Below, in pieces: positions 16,603 to 25,948 of a stretch of DNA of 64,000 nt. A model generated the notes under the pieces. That model did no database searches, was not told where the DNA came from, and saw only the letters and a list, made by a program, of their open reading frames with translations. The DNA is from JAWXCE01 sp033764775 (GTDB lineage: Bacteria; Pseudomonadota; Alphaproteobacteria; Rhizobiales; Rhodomicrobiaceae). The stretch is taken from the NCBI GenBank assembly GCA_033764775.1, contig JANRIQ010000018.1, positions 62,001 to 126,000 on the forward strand, in the 5' to 3' direction. Numbering within the stretch: position 1 is the first letter of the stretch; each line of letters begins with the position of its first letter. The translations under genes were made by a program, and so were the position numbers.

Positions 16603-19514
16603 AAACTCAACCCCTGGCGTTCGCCGACCCCTCGGCGCGCCGCGCGCTGGACGCCGGCCTCCCCAACGCCTCCCCCTTGCGCGCCGCGCCGCGCTGGCCG
16701 CAAGCCGAGAGCTTCCTTCTCGGGGTTTTCCGGTGTTCCCCATTTCTTGCCGGGCTTTCCACGCGCGACCCGGCCGCGCTCGCCGAGGCCCTCACGCGGG
16801 AGCCGGAGGCGCACCTTGCCAGCATCGTCGCCGACATGACGCGGGAGACGCGCGCCGCCAGCACGCACGCCGAGGCCATGCGCGCGCTCCGGCGGGCCAA
16901 ACGGCGTGCGGCGCTGCTTATCGCGTTGTGCGAGATCGGCGGCGTGTGGCCGGTCGATGAGGCCGCGGCCGCGCTTTCGTCCTGCGCGGATGCGCTCATC
17001 GCCGAGGCCGCCCGTTTCTTGCTGGCCGAGGCGGCGGCGCGCGGCGCGATCGACAGCGCGGCGGACGACCCCGCGAAAGGCAGCGGCTACATCATCCTCG
17101 CCATGGGCAAGCTGGGCGCGTGCGAGCTAAACTATTCGAGCGATATCGACCTCATCGTGTTCTACGACGCCGAGACTGCGCCGCTCGCCGCCGGGGTCGA
17201 GCCGGGGCCCTTTTTCGTCCGGCTGACGCGCGATCTTGTGAAGCTGCTCAACGAGCGCACGGCCGACGGCTACGTGTTCCGCACCGATCTCCGCCTGCGC
17301 CCGGACCCCGGCTCCACCCAGATCGCGCTCTCGACCGCCGCCGCCGCGCACTACTATGAAAGCGCGGGGCAAAACTGGGAGCGCGCCGCCTTCATCAAAG
17401 CCCGGGCCGCAGCGGGCGACCTGGCCGCGGGCGAGCGGTTCCTCGCTGCGCTTTCCCCTTATGTCTGGCGCAAATATCTCGACTACGCCGCCATCGCCGA
17501 CATCCACGCCATGAAGAGGCAGATTCACGCGCACAAAGGCCATGGCGCGGTCGCGGTCGCCGGGCACAACATCAAGCTCGGGCGCGGCGGCATCCGGGAG
17601 ATCGAATTCTTCGTCCAAACCCAGCAGCTCATCGCTGGCGGGCGGCAGCCGGATTTGAGGGTTCGCGGCACGCTCGACGCGCTCGACGCGCTTGTCGCCA
17701 GGGGGTGGATCTCGGCGTCCAGCCGGGACGACCTGCGCGAGGCCTACTGCTTCCTGCGCATGGTCGAACACCGCCTGCAGATGCGCAACGACGAGCAAAC
17801 CCACACCTTGCCCACGGCCTCCGGCGACCTGGAATTGCTCGCGCAGTTCTGCGGCTTCCAGACGGCCGCAGCGTTCGCCGCCGCCCTCACCGAGCGTCTG
17901 CTGTGCGTTGAGCGGCATTACGCCAAGCTGTTCGAGACCGCACCCGATCTCGCCGCCAGCTCAGCGCAGGGGAGCCTCGTCTTCACCGGCGCGGGCGACG
18001 ATCCCGCCACGCTGGAGACCCTCGCGGCGATGGGGTTCAAATATCCCGCATCCGTCGCCGCGACCGTGCGCGGCTGGCATTACGGGCGCTACCCGGCCAT
18101 GCGCAGCGCCCGCGCCCGCGAACGCTTGACGGAGATGACGCCCGCGCTCCTCGACGCGCTCGCACGCACATCAAACCCCGATCAAGCGCTCGCCAGCTTC
18201 GACGCCTTCATGGCCCAGCTTCCCGCCGGGGTTCAGCTGTTCTCGCTGATCCGCAACAACCCGAAACTGCTGGAGCTCATCGCCGACATCATGGGCGCCG
18301 CGCCGCGCCTGCAGCAGGCGCTCGCCAAAAGCCGCCGCGTGCTCGACGCGATCCTCGACCCTGGCTCGCTCGACATGAGCGACGATGCGGCGCTGGGCGC
18401 CTTCATTCGTGCAGAGATCGCCGCCGCCGCGGGCTTTGAGGAGGCGCTCGACAGGGCGCGCGCGCTGGCTCGGGAGCAATCCTTCCTGGTGGCCGTTGGC
18501 ATGCTGTCGGGCGCAGCGTCCCCCGCAATCGCGGCGCGCGCATTTTCGGCGATCGCGGAGGGCGCCATCGCCGCGCTGCAGACCCATGTGCAGGCCAACA
18601 TGGAGCGCGCGCACGGCGTTATCCCGGGGGGTGGCGCCTGCGTCGTCGCCATGGGCAAGCTCGGCGGGCGCGAAATGACGGCCGCGTCCGATCTCGACCT
18701 CATCCTTGTTTACGATCACGAACGCGGCGCCTCCATGTCCGCAAGCGTCAAGCCGCTGGCGCCGTCCGCGTATTATTCCCGCTACACGCAGCGGCTGATC
18801 AGCGCGCTGTCCGCGCCCACCGCCGAGGGGCCGCTCTACCAGGTTGACATGCGGCTGCGCCCATCCGGCAACGCCGGCCCTGTTGCGACCAGCCTGCCGG
18901 CGTTCGCCGACTATCAGCAAAACCAAGCCTGGACATGGGAGCATATGGCGCTCACCCGCGCGCGGGTCGTCTCGGGGCCGGAGACGCTGCGCAAAGCCAT
19001 CGACGCGGTGATCGGCGCGACGCTGACCAAACCGCGCGACCCCATTCGCCGGCGCGCCGACGTGGCGGAGATGCGGGGCAAACTCCTCGCCCACAAGCCT
19101 GCGAAATCCGTGTGGGACGTGAAGCTGGCGCAAGGCGGCCTCGTCGATGTGGAGTTCATCGCCCAGTATCTGCAGCTTGCGCACGCGGCCGAGGCGCCGG
19201 GCGTGCTGCGTCAGAACACCGTCGAGGCCCTCACGGCGTTGCGGGAGGAGGGCGCGCTCCAACCGGACGCAGCGAACCGGCTTATCCGCGCCGCGGAGTT
19301 GTACAACGCGGTCACGCAGATCACACGGGCGTGCGTCGATGGGCCGTTCGATCCGTCGCGGGCCTCGGGCGGTTTGCTGGCGCGCATCGCGGAGGCGTGC
19401 GGCGCGCCCGACTTCGCCCGAGCGGAGGCCGAGTTGCGCGACACGGCGCGGGAGGTGTCGGCGGTTTTCGAGGCGCATCTCGGGTCGGCGGGCGCCCATC
19501 CGGCAAGGCGTTAA
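16581..19514 (+). CDS. glnE: Glutamine synthetase adenylyltransferase/deadenylase GlnE
   Basis: A 977-residue bifunctional enzyme that adenylylates GlnA (inactivation) and removes AMP, in response to PII and glutamine. Two nucleotidyltransferase modules are visible, each with GKLG and an acidic pair: Asp188/Asp190 (NYSSDIDL, deadenylase half) and Asp704/Asp706 (AASDLDL, adenylylation half). Helical GlnD-type domains lie between and after them. Full length. The ATG is inside the preceding kinase gene (22-nt overlap), placing glnE in a degP-regulator-kinase-glnE transcription unit. Confidence 0.95.
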   Translation: MRFIERLKTQPLAFADPSARRALDAGLPNASPLRAAPRWPQAESFLLGVFRCSPFLAGLSTRDPAALAEALTREPEAHLASIVADMTRETRAASTHAEAMRALRRAKRRAALLIALCEIGGVWPVDEAAAALSSCADALIAEAARFLLAEAAARGAIDSAADDPAKGSGYIILAMGKLGACELNYSSDIDLIVFYDAETAPLAAGVEPGPFFVRLTRDLVKLLNERTADGYVFRTDLRLRPDPGSTQIALSTAAAAHYYESAGQNWERAAFIKARAAAGDLAAGERFLAALSPYVWRKYLDYAAIADIHAMKRQIHAHKGHGAVAVAGHNIKLGRGGIREIEFFVQTQQLIAGGRQPDLRVRGTLDALDALVARGWISASSRDDLREAYCFLRMVEHRLQMRNDEQTHTLPTASGDLELLAQFCGFQTAAAFAAALTERLLCVERHYAKLFETAPDLAASSAQGSLVFTGAGDDPATLETLAAMGFKYPASVAATVRGWHYGRYPAMRSARARERLTEMTPALLDALARTSNPDQALASFDAFMAQLPAGVQLFSLIRNNPKLLELIADIMGAAPRLQQALAKSRRVLDAILDPGSLDMSDDAALGAFIRAEIAAAAGFEEALDRARALAREQSFLVAVGMLSGAASPAIAARAFSAIAEGAIAALQTHVQANMERAHGVIPGGGACVVAMGKLGGREMTAASDLDLILVYDHERGASMSASVKPLAPSAYYSRYTQRLISALSAPTAEGPLYQVDMRLRPSGNAGPVATSLPAFADYQQNQAWTWEHMALTRARVVSGPETLRKAIDAVIGATLTKPRDPIRRRADVAEMRGKLLAHKPAKSVWDVKLAQGGLVDVEFIAQYLQLAHAAEAPGVLRQNTVEALTALREEGALQPDAANRLIRAAELYNAVTQITRACVDGPFDPSRASGGLLARIAEACGAPDFARAEAELRDTAREVSAVFEAHLGSAGAHPARR

Positions 19515-19574
19515 CGCCGGTTTTACCAGGAGCCGGTAGCCTCATGCGCATCGGCCAAGGAGCACAACCGCGCC

Positions 19575-19868
19575 ATGCTGAACCGTTGGTTTTTTCTTGT
19601 CGCATGCCTGGCGCTCATCGGCTATTTCGCCCACCACGCGATCCACGGCCGCTACGGCCTCGAAGCGCGCGAACGGGCCGAGCGCGGCGTGAAGATCCTG
19701 GAGGCCGAACTGGCTCTCCTCAGGGCTGAGCGCGAGCGTCTGGAGCGTGCGGCGTCCGCCCTCACCGACGACGCCAGCCGCGATGACGACCTCATCGAGG
19801 AGCAAGCTCGGCGCGTCGTCAACTTCGCCCGCCCCGGCGACGTTATCCTCGTGATCAAGCCCAAGTGA
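19575..19868 (+). CDS. ftsB: Septum formation protein FtsB/DivIC
   Basis: A 97-residue bitopic division protein with one TM (about 5-22), then a coiled coil (about 28-63, rich in Ala/Leu/Glu/Arg heptads) and a short C-terminal domain with EEQARRVVNFARPGD, typical of the family. It would join FtsL/FtsQ at the divisome. It lies just upstream of pdhA, a placement common in alphaproteobacteria, and ends 46 nt before the tandem TTAA boxes. Confidence 0.85.
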   Translation: MLNRWFFLVACLALIGYFAHHAIHGRYGLEARERAERGVKILEAELALLRAERERLERAASALTDDASRDDDLIEEQARRVVNFARPGDVILVIKPK

Positions 19869-19913
19869 GCGCCCGCCAAGGCTTAAATCCGTGGCGTGAT
19901 TTTCGCCTTTGCA

Positions 19914-19940
19914 TTAAGCTCGCATTAATCCGGGCTTAAC
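19914..19940 (+). promoter_or_regulatory. Tandem CtrA-type boxes ahead of pdhA
   Basis: Three TTAA elements start at 19914, 19925 and 19936, each separated by exactly 7 nt; the last reads TTAAC. This gives two overlapping copies of the alphaproteobacterial CtrA motif TTAA-N7-TTAAC sharing the central half-site. The array ends 11 nt before the pdhA ATG, so CtrA binding here would be more likely to repress or block than to activate a promoter placed downstream. Confidence 0.5.
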
Positions 19941-19951
19941 GAGGCGCAAAC

Positions 19952-20974
19952 ATGGCTCAATCGAAAGCGAAGACGGCGTCGGCGCCGAAACTCACATCAA
20001 TCGACCAGCCGGCGGCGTTCACGCGCGAGGACGAGCTGCACGCCTACCGCGAGATGCTGCTCATCCGCCGCTTCGAGGAGAAGGCCGGCCAGCTTTACGG
20101 CATGGGCTTCATCGGCGGGTTCTGCCACCTTTATATCGGGCAGGAGGCGGTGGTCGTTGGCATGCAGATGGCGCTGCGCGAGGGCGACCAGGTCATCACC
20201 GGCTACCGCGACCACGGTCACATGCTCGTCTGCGGCATGGACGCCAAGGGCGTGATGGCGGAGTTGACGGGGCGGCGCGGCGGCTACAGCCGCGGCAAGG
20301 GCGGCTCGATGCATATGTTCTCGGTGGAGAAAGGGTTCTACGGCGGCCATGGCATCGTCGGGGGACAAGTGCCGCTTGGCACCGGGCTGGCCTTCGCCAA
20401 CAAATATCGCGGCGACGGGCGCGTGTGCCTCGCCTATTACGGCGACGGCGCGGCCAACCAGGGCCAGGTCTACGAGGCGTTCAACATGGCCGAGCTGTGG
20501 CGGCTCCCCGTTGTCTACGTGGTCGAGAACAACAAATACGGCATGGGCACGCGCATCGACCGCGTCTCGGCGACCACCAACCTGTCGCAGCGCGGCGTTT
20601 CATTCGGCATCCCCGGCGAGCAGGTGGACGGCATGGACGTGCGCGCGGTGAAGGCGGCGGGCGACAAGGCGGTCGGTCACGCGCGCGAGGGCAAGGGGCC
20701 GTACATCCTCGAAATGCTCACCTACCGCTATCGCGGCCACTCCATGTCCGACCCGGCGAAATACCGCAGCAAGGAGGAGGTCGACAAGATGCGCGCTGAG
20801 CACGACCCGATCGAGCAGTCGCGTCAGCGCATCATCGAGCTGGGCTTTGCCAGCGAGGACGACCTCAAGCTCATCGACAAGCAGATCCGGCTGGTCGTGA
20901 ATGAGTCAGCCGACTTCGCGCAATCCGACCCCGAGCCGGACGGGTCCGAGCTCTGGACGGATGTGACGGTGTGA
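19952..20974 (+). CDS. pdhA: Pyruvate dehydrogenase E1 alpha subunit
   Basis: A 340-residue thiamine-diphosphate-dependent subunit that decarboxylates pyruvate together with PdhB. The TPP/Mg motif GDGAANQGQVYEAFNMAELW ends with the Asn-rich loop VENNKYGMGT. The loop RYRGHSMSDPAKYR, equivalent to the phosphorylation loop of mitochondrial E1, is present. A good Shine-Dalgarno (GAGG) precedes ATG 19952. The length is normal. It is separated from pdhB by about 1.2 kb of unusual DNA. Confidence 0.96.
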   Translation: MAQSKAKTASAPKLTSIDQPAAFTREDELHAYREMLLIRRFEEKAGQLYGMGFIGGFCHLYIGQEAVVVGMQMALREGDQVITGYRDHGHMLVCGMDAKGVMAELTGRRGGYSRGKGGSMHMFSVEKGFYGGHGIVGGQVPLGTGLAFANKYRGDGRVCLAYYGDGAANQGQVYEAFNMAELWRLPVVYVVENNKYGMGTRIDRVSATTNLSQRGVSFGIPGEQVDGMDVRAVKAAGDKAVGHAREGKGPYILEMLTYRYRGHSMSDPAKYRSKEEVDKMRAEHDPIEQSRQRIIELGFASEDDLKLIDKQIRLVVNESADFAQSDPEPDGSELWTDVTV

Positions 20975-21168
20975 AAACAGTAATGATTGGCAAGGCAGCC
21001 ATTGAGTCGATAATCTCCGTGCTGATGCCGCGAAGGAATTGTTTCCCCCCTCAAGCAAAGAACCAGCTCCACGAGGTGAAAATTACGTTCCGCCGCGCCG
21101 AAGATCGGATCAAGGCAGCGGCATATGACCCTGAAGCGTTTATGCTAAAGAGAGTGTCATCGTCGTGA
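20971..21168 (+). CDS. Doubtful small ORF after pdhA
   Basis: A possible 65-residue product starting at GTG 20971 (overlapping the pdhA stop) or ATG 20983. The sequence is basic with no recognisable domain (for example KNQLHEVKITFRRAEDRIKAA). Base composition is poorer in GC than pdhA. It could be a degraded remnant rather than a gene; nothing in the sequence proves translation. Confidence 0.22.
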   Translation: MKTVMIGKAAIESIISVLMPRRNCFPPQAKNQLHEVKITFRRAEDRIKAAAYDPEAFMLKRVSSS

Positions 21169-21514
21169 GAGCATTGTCGCGCTTAAACTCTCTGATAGAG
21201 GATTGTTAATGTGGGCGCGCCTATACACGTTGGTCTTCAGCACAATAAAGCTTGTGGTCGTAACCTTCGTAGTATTTGGGTTTGCGGCGGCAGTTTTATA
21301 TATTTTTACCGGTGTTCCGTTCTTTTTAGTCGTAGCTATAGGCTCACTATTACACCCTTTGTAATGTCTTAAGCTCGGTGACAACCAGATCACTCTAATC
21401 GTAAACGCAACGGCGGACTTTGCCAAAACGAATGTGACCGTATCGCTGTCCGCCGCATTACTGCCATGACATACGGCATCAAGGGGCGTTGTAGCCGAAA
21501 ATCACAGGCCTGCG
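20975..21514. other. Low-GC insert between pdhA and the next gene
   Basis: 540 bp separate the pdhA stop from the next substantial gene. A hand count of 21241-21360 gives 49 G/C in 120 bases, against clearly higher GC in the pdh genes. It contains a doubtful 65-codon frame, a better 51-codon membrane-protein frame, and about 150 bp (21365-21514) in which I see no gene. No terminal repeats or transposase traces are visible. Confidence 0.55.
21209..21364 (+). CDS. Putative 51-residue membrane miniprotein
   Basis: ATG 21209 opens a 51-codon frame encoding an almost entirely hydrophobic protein. Two predicted spans lie at about residues 14-32 (KLVVVTFVVFGFAAAVLYI) and 35-49 (GVPFFLVVAIGSLL), with the sole basic residues near the N-terminus (WAR) and in STIK. 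A Shine-Dalgarno-like AGAGG lies about 7 nt upstream of the start. Two-span hairpin miniproteins often modulate larger membrane complexes. No family is recognised, and AT-rich DNA favours chance hydrophobic frames. Confidence 0.4.
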   Translation: MWARLYTLVFSTIKLVVVTFVVFGFAAAVLYIFTGVPFFLVVAIGSLLHPL

Positions 21515-22198
21515 GTGCAGAAACAGACACGCACATACAACCTTGACAGCATCGCGGCGATCCAGCGGCGGCTCGGCTTGAGCGTCTATCCACTGTGGCT
21601 GCGCTATCTGCTGGCGGCGCTGGCGCTCGCCGCGCTGACCGGCGCGCTGCTTTGGCTAGCCGACGGCGGCGGCCTCACCTGGCTCGACGCCATGAAATAC
21701 GTCGCGATCGTCAGCCTTCTCGCCTTCATCGGCCGCGCGCTCTGGCGAATCTCCCGCCGCGAAAGCAACCTCTACTACGGCAACATTCTTTCCCAAATCA
21801 GCCTGCTCGTCGCCAGCCGGCGCGAGCGCGTCCGCTCGACGATTATCGCCGCCGGCGCGCTCGTCCTCGGCATGGCGTTCCTGTGCTTCGCGACGGCGGC
21901 CCTTCTGTATGCGCTCTCCGCCGATGGGCTTTACACGCCGTTTAAGACAACGCCGAGCTTCGCCGAGACGCTGCTGTTCATCTTCGATCAGGCCGCGAAG
22001 GGGCTGTTCTTCGACGCCATGGAGGTGTTCGACATCGACATCTCCACGCTTGAGGTCGCCTCGCGCGAAAAATGGGTGTTCGGCGCCTTCCTCGTGCTTT
22101 TCCGCCTGTTCTTCTCTATCGTGGTGATCGGCGCGTTCATCGCCTATGTCCTCCAGCGCGCCATGAAACTCGCCGGCTACAAGATCACGCTCTCCTAA
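21515..22198 (+). CDS. Four-TM membrane protein inserted before pdhB
   Basis: A 227-residue protein not assigned to a family. Predicted spans lie at about 28-49, 62-79, 110-134 and 190-214. Between spans 3 and 4 is an acidic, aromatic loop (FDAMEVFDIDISTLEVA), and a basic stretch follows span 2 (RRESNLYYGN). It starts at GTG 21515 without an obvious Shine-Dalgarno, so the start is uncertain. It ends 16 nt before pdhB and is probably cotranscribed with it. Its codon use is like the chromosome, unlike the AT-rich DNA just upstream. Confidence 0.72.
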   Translation: MQKQTRTYNLDSIAAIQRRLGLSVYPLWLRYLLAALALAALTGALLWLADGGGLTWLDAMKYVAIVSLLAFIGRALWRISRRESNLYYGNILSQISLLVASRRERVRSTIIAAGALVLGMAFLCFATAALLYALSADGLYTPFKTTPSFAETLLFIFDQAAKGLFFDAMEVFDIDISTLEVASREKWVFGAFLVLFRLFFSIVVIGAFIAYVLQRAMKLAGYKITLS

Positions 22199-22214
22199 CG
22201 ACGGACGCCCCGCC

Positions 22215-23612
<1,398 letters not shown>

Positions 23613-23636
23613 CTATTTTATTTGCTAAGGTGACTT

Positions 23637-23894
23637 ATGGAACGCTCTCAACTAACAAACTATAATGGCGAAGCATTTGCTCTGCCCGTCGTCATTGATA
23701 AGAGAAATCATTATCTGATTATCTCAAGGGAAAAGATTGAGGATTGTACAAGGGCTTCCGATATCTGCTCCAACGAAGCTTATATACGTTTAGTGCAAGA
23801 GAACTGGGGATTATTCGAAAACAGCTTTAACGCTGCCTTCGCTTCTTTAAAAGCGATTGCGCCTTTTGAAAGGCCTCGCGACTGGCCAGTTTAG
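23637..23894 (+). CDS. Small AT-rich hypothetical protein, possibly DUF1488-like
   Basis: An 85-residue soluble protein starting at ATG 23637 behind AAGGTG. The pattern FALPVVIDKRNHYLIISREKI then a helical C-terminal half (NWGLFENSFNAAFASLKA) loosely resembles DUF1488 proteins, but I cannot confirm this. The DNA is clearly AT-richer than its neighbours (49 G/C in 120 bases at 23641-23760), suggesting recent acquisition. It lies between pdhB and a membrane protein gene in the same direction. Confidence 0.5.
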   Translation: MERSQLTNYNGEAFALPVVIDKRNHYLIISREKIEDCTRASDICSNEAYIRLVQENWGLFENSFNAAFASLKAIAPFERPRDWPV

Positions 23895-23904
23895 CGGGTA
23901 CACT

Positions 23905-24330
23905 ATGCCGCTCTCCGATCTCATGCAGGCGCGGTTCGAGTCGGCGCAGACGATCATCGCGATCTTCTCGCTGTTCTTCACCATCGTCTCGGCCTACATC
24001 GCCGCGCTTTACTTCTTTATCGGCCGCGCACCGTTCGCGCTGCGCTTCACCGCGTTCACGCTGCTCACCATCAGCTTCCTCTTCCTCGCCGCCGTCGTCG
24101 CCAGCGTCACCGAGGTCGTCGAGGTGCTCATCACCCAATGGAACGCGGCCGCCATCCCGCCGGGGCCGGAGGAGCGCATTCGCCGCATTTTCCTCATCAC
24201 CGGCGCGGACTCGCTCCTCTATTACTCCGGCCTTGGCCTCGCGACCGCGACGGGCGTGCTCGTCTATCTCGTCCTCGCCTTCCTCACCTTCTTTTACCGT
24301 TGGACGCCCCGCGCCTATATGCGAGAGTAG
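23905..24330 (+). CDS. Three-TM membrane protein inserted before pdhC
   Basis: A 141-residue protein of unknown family. Predicted spans are at about 15-38 (IIAIFSLFFTIVSAYIAALYFF), 46-68 and 103-127, with a polar loop between spans 2 and 3 (WNAAAIPPGPEERIRR). ATG 23905 is chosen because an upstream in-frame ATG would overlap the previous gene and add residues out of keeping with the rest. It ends only 3 nt before the pdhC ATG, so it is almost certainly cotranscribed and coupled with the E2 gene. The product probably sits in the inner membrane. Confidence 0.72.
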   Translation: MPLSDLMQARFESAQTIIAIFSLFFTIVSAYIAALYFFIGRAPFALRFTAFTLLTISFLFLAAVVASVTEVVEVLITQWNAAAIPPGPEERIRRIFLITGADSLLYYSGLGLATATGVLVYLVLAFLTFFYRWTPRAYMRE

Positions 24331-24333
24331 CTC

Positions 24334-25689
24334 ATGCCCATCCAAATCCTGATGCCCGCCCTGTCGCCCACCATGGAGCACGGCAAGCTCGCCAAGTGGC
24401 TGGTGAAGGAGGGCGACAAGGTCGCCTCCGGCAAGGTGCTCGCCGAGATAGAGACCGACAAGGCGACGATGGAGGTCGAGGCCATCGACGAGGGCATCGT
24501 CGGTAAAATTCTGGTTCCCGAAGGCACGGACGGCGTCGCGGTGAACGCGCCCATCGCCGTGCTGCTGGAGGAGGGCGAGGACGCAAGCGCCATTGGCGCG
24601 CCGATGCCCGCGTCCGCGAAAGCGCCGTCGGACGCCGCTGAAACCGGGCGGCCGGGGGAGGGCGCGGGGCTACGCGGCGGAACGCCCGCGCCGACGTCTG
24701 CCGCAACGGCGGCGCTGCCGCAAATCGCGAACGGCAAAGCCAACGGCCATGGTGGCCGCATCTTCGCCTCGCCGCTCGCGCGCCGTGTGGCGAAGGAACG
24801 CGGCGTCGACCTCGCCGCACTCACCGGCTCCGGGCCGCACGGCCGCATCGTGCTCGCCGACGTGGAAAAAGCGCCGCCGCCGGGCGCTGCGCAAACGCCG
24901 CCGAAAGGACAGTCGCTCACCGTCAGCCCGCCGCCAGCCGCATCGCCGCTTGCGATGACCGACGATCAGATCATGGCGCTTTACGAACCCGGCAGCTACG
25001 AGATCGCGCCGCACGACAACATGCGCCGCACCATCGCGCAGCGGCTGACCGTCGCGAAATCGACCATCCCGCACTTCTACCTCAACATCGACTGCGAACT
25101 AGACAAGCTGCTCGCCGCGCGCCAGAGCCTCAACGTGCGCTCGCCGAAGGACGGCCCCGGCGCCTACAAGCTGTCGGTGAATGATTTCATCATCAAGGCG
25201 CTGGCGCTGGCGCTTCAACGCGTGCCGGACGCGAACGCCGTGTGGAGCGAGCGCGGCATGGTGCGGCTGAAGCGCGTGGACGTGGCGGTGGCGGTCGCGG
25301 TCGAGGGCGGGCTGTTCACGCCGGTTATCCGCGCGGCGGAGGCCAAAAGTCTCGCGCAGATCTCCAACGAGATGAAGGACCTGGCCGAGCGCGCCCGCAA
25401 GCGCCGCCTGGCCCCGCATGAATATCAGGGCGGCGCCTCGTCAATATCGAACCTCGGCATGTTCGGGATCAAGGCGTTCGACGCCGTGATCAATCCGCCG
25501 CACTCGACCATTCTGGCGGTGGGCGAGGGCGAGCAGCGGGCGGTCGTGAAGGGCGGCGCGCTCACCGTCGCGACCGTCATGTCCGTAACGCTCTCATGCG
25601 ATCACCGGGTGGTGGACGGCGCGCTCGGCGCCCGGCTTCTTTCCGCTTTTCGCGGCTTCATCGAAGAGCCGGTCTCGATGCTTGTTTGA
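24334..25689 (+). CDS. pdhC: Pyruvate dehydrogenase E2, dihydrolipoamide acetyltransferase
   Basis: A 451-residue core protein. The lipoyl domain (1-80) has Lys43 in ETDKATM; a Pro/Ala linker follows, then a peripheral-subunit-binding domain (about 142-178, ASPLARRVAKERGVDLAAL) and the catalytic acetyltransferase domain (about 222-451) with the active-site HRVVDG motif near the C-terminus. It transfers the acetyl group to CoA and builds the complex core. The N-terminal DNA is nearly duplicated in pdhB. Confidence 0.97.
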   Translation: MPIQILMPALSPTMEHGKLAKWLVKEGDKVASGKVLAEIETDKATMEVEAIDEGIVGKILVPEGTDGVAVNAPIAVLLEEGEDASAIGAPMPASAKAPSDAAETGRPGEGAGLRGGTPAPTSAATAALPQIANGKANGHGGRIFASPLARRVAKERGVDLAALTGSGPHGRIVLADVEKAPPPGAAQTPPKGQSLTVSPPPAASPLAMTDDQIMALYEPGSYEIAPHDNMRRTIAQRLTVAKSTIPHFYLNIDCELDKLLAARQSLNVRSPKDGPGAYKLSVNDFIIKALALALQRVPDANAVWSERGMVRLKRVDVAVAVAVEGGLFTPVIRAAEAKSLAQISNEMKDLAERARKRRLAPHEYQGGASSISNLGMFGIKAFDAVINPPHSTILAVGEGEQRAVVKGGALTVATVMSVTLSCDHRVVDGALGARLLSAFRGFIEEPVSMLV

Positions 25690-25733
25690 CGGCACTTGAC
25701 AATTTTTCCGGCGGCGCCAAGATATCACGCGTG

Positions 25734-25752
25734 GTTCAACGCAATCTTGAAC
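25734..25752. promoter_or_regulatory. Inverted repeat downstream of pdhC
   Basis: GTTCAA and TTGAAC face each other across 7 nt in the 259-bp gap between pdhC and the GNAT gene. The gap also has a TTGACA hexamer at 25696-25701 without a good -10 partner, and a GTCTG/CAGAC pair at 25900-25917. The region is AT-richer than its flanks and holds no convincing gene. Confidence 0.25.
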
Positions 25753-25948
25753 AAACTCGAGAAACAACGATCGATTCAACTCGACTATCCGTGCAGCATG
25801 ATCTGCGCTCCTAGCAGCGCCGCAGCGTAATCCGCTCGCGCGCACTTCGTTTGATACTTTGCAACTCCATCGCATGTTGCTGCGAAGCACGACTTTGCTG
25901 TCTGAGTGTCAACAGACGGCTCGCATGACCGTTTAAACAGAAAATCCA

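Noticed and set aside
20975..21514. IS element or transposon remnant in the pdhA-pdhB gap
   Set aside because: Base composition is foreign-looking, but there are no terminal inverted repeats, target duplications or transposase fragments.
25690..25948. Small gene between pdhC and the GNAT gene
   Set aside because: A possible 72-codon frame runs partly inside pdhC, has no start signal and no recognisable sequence.
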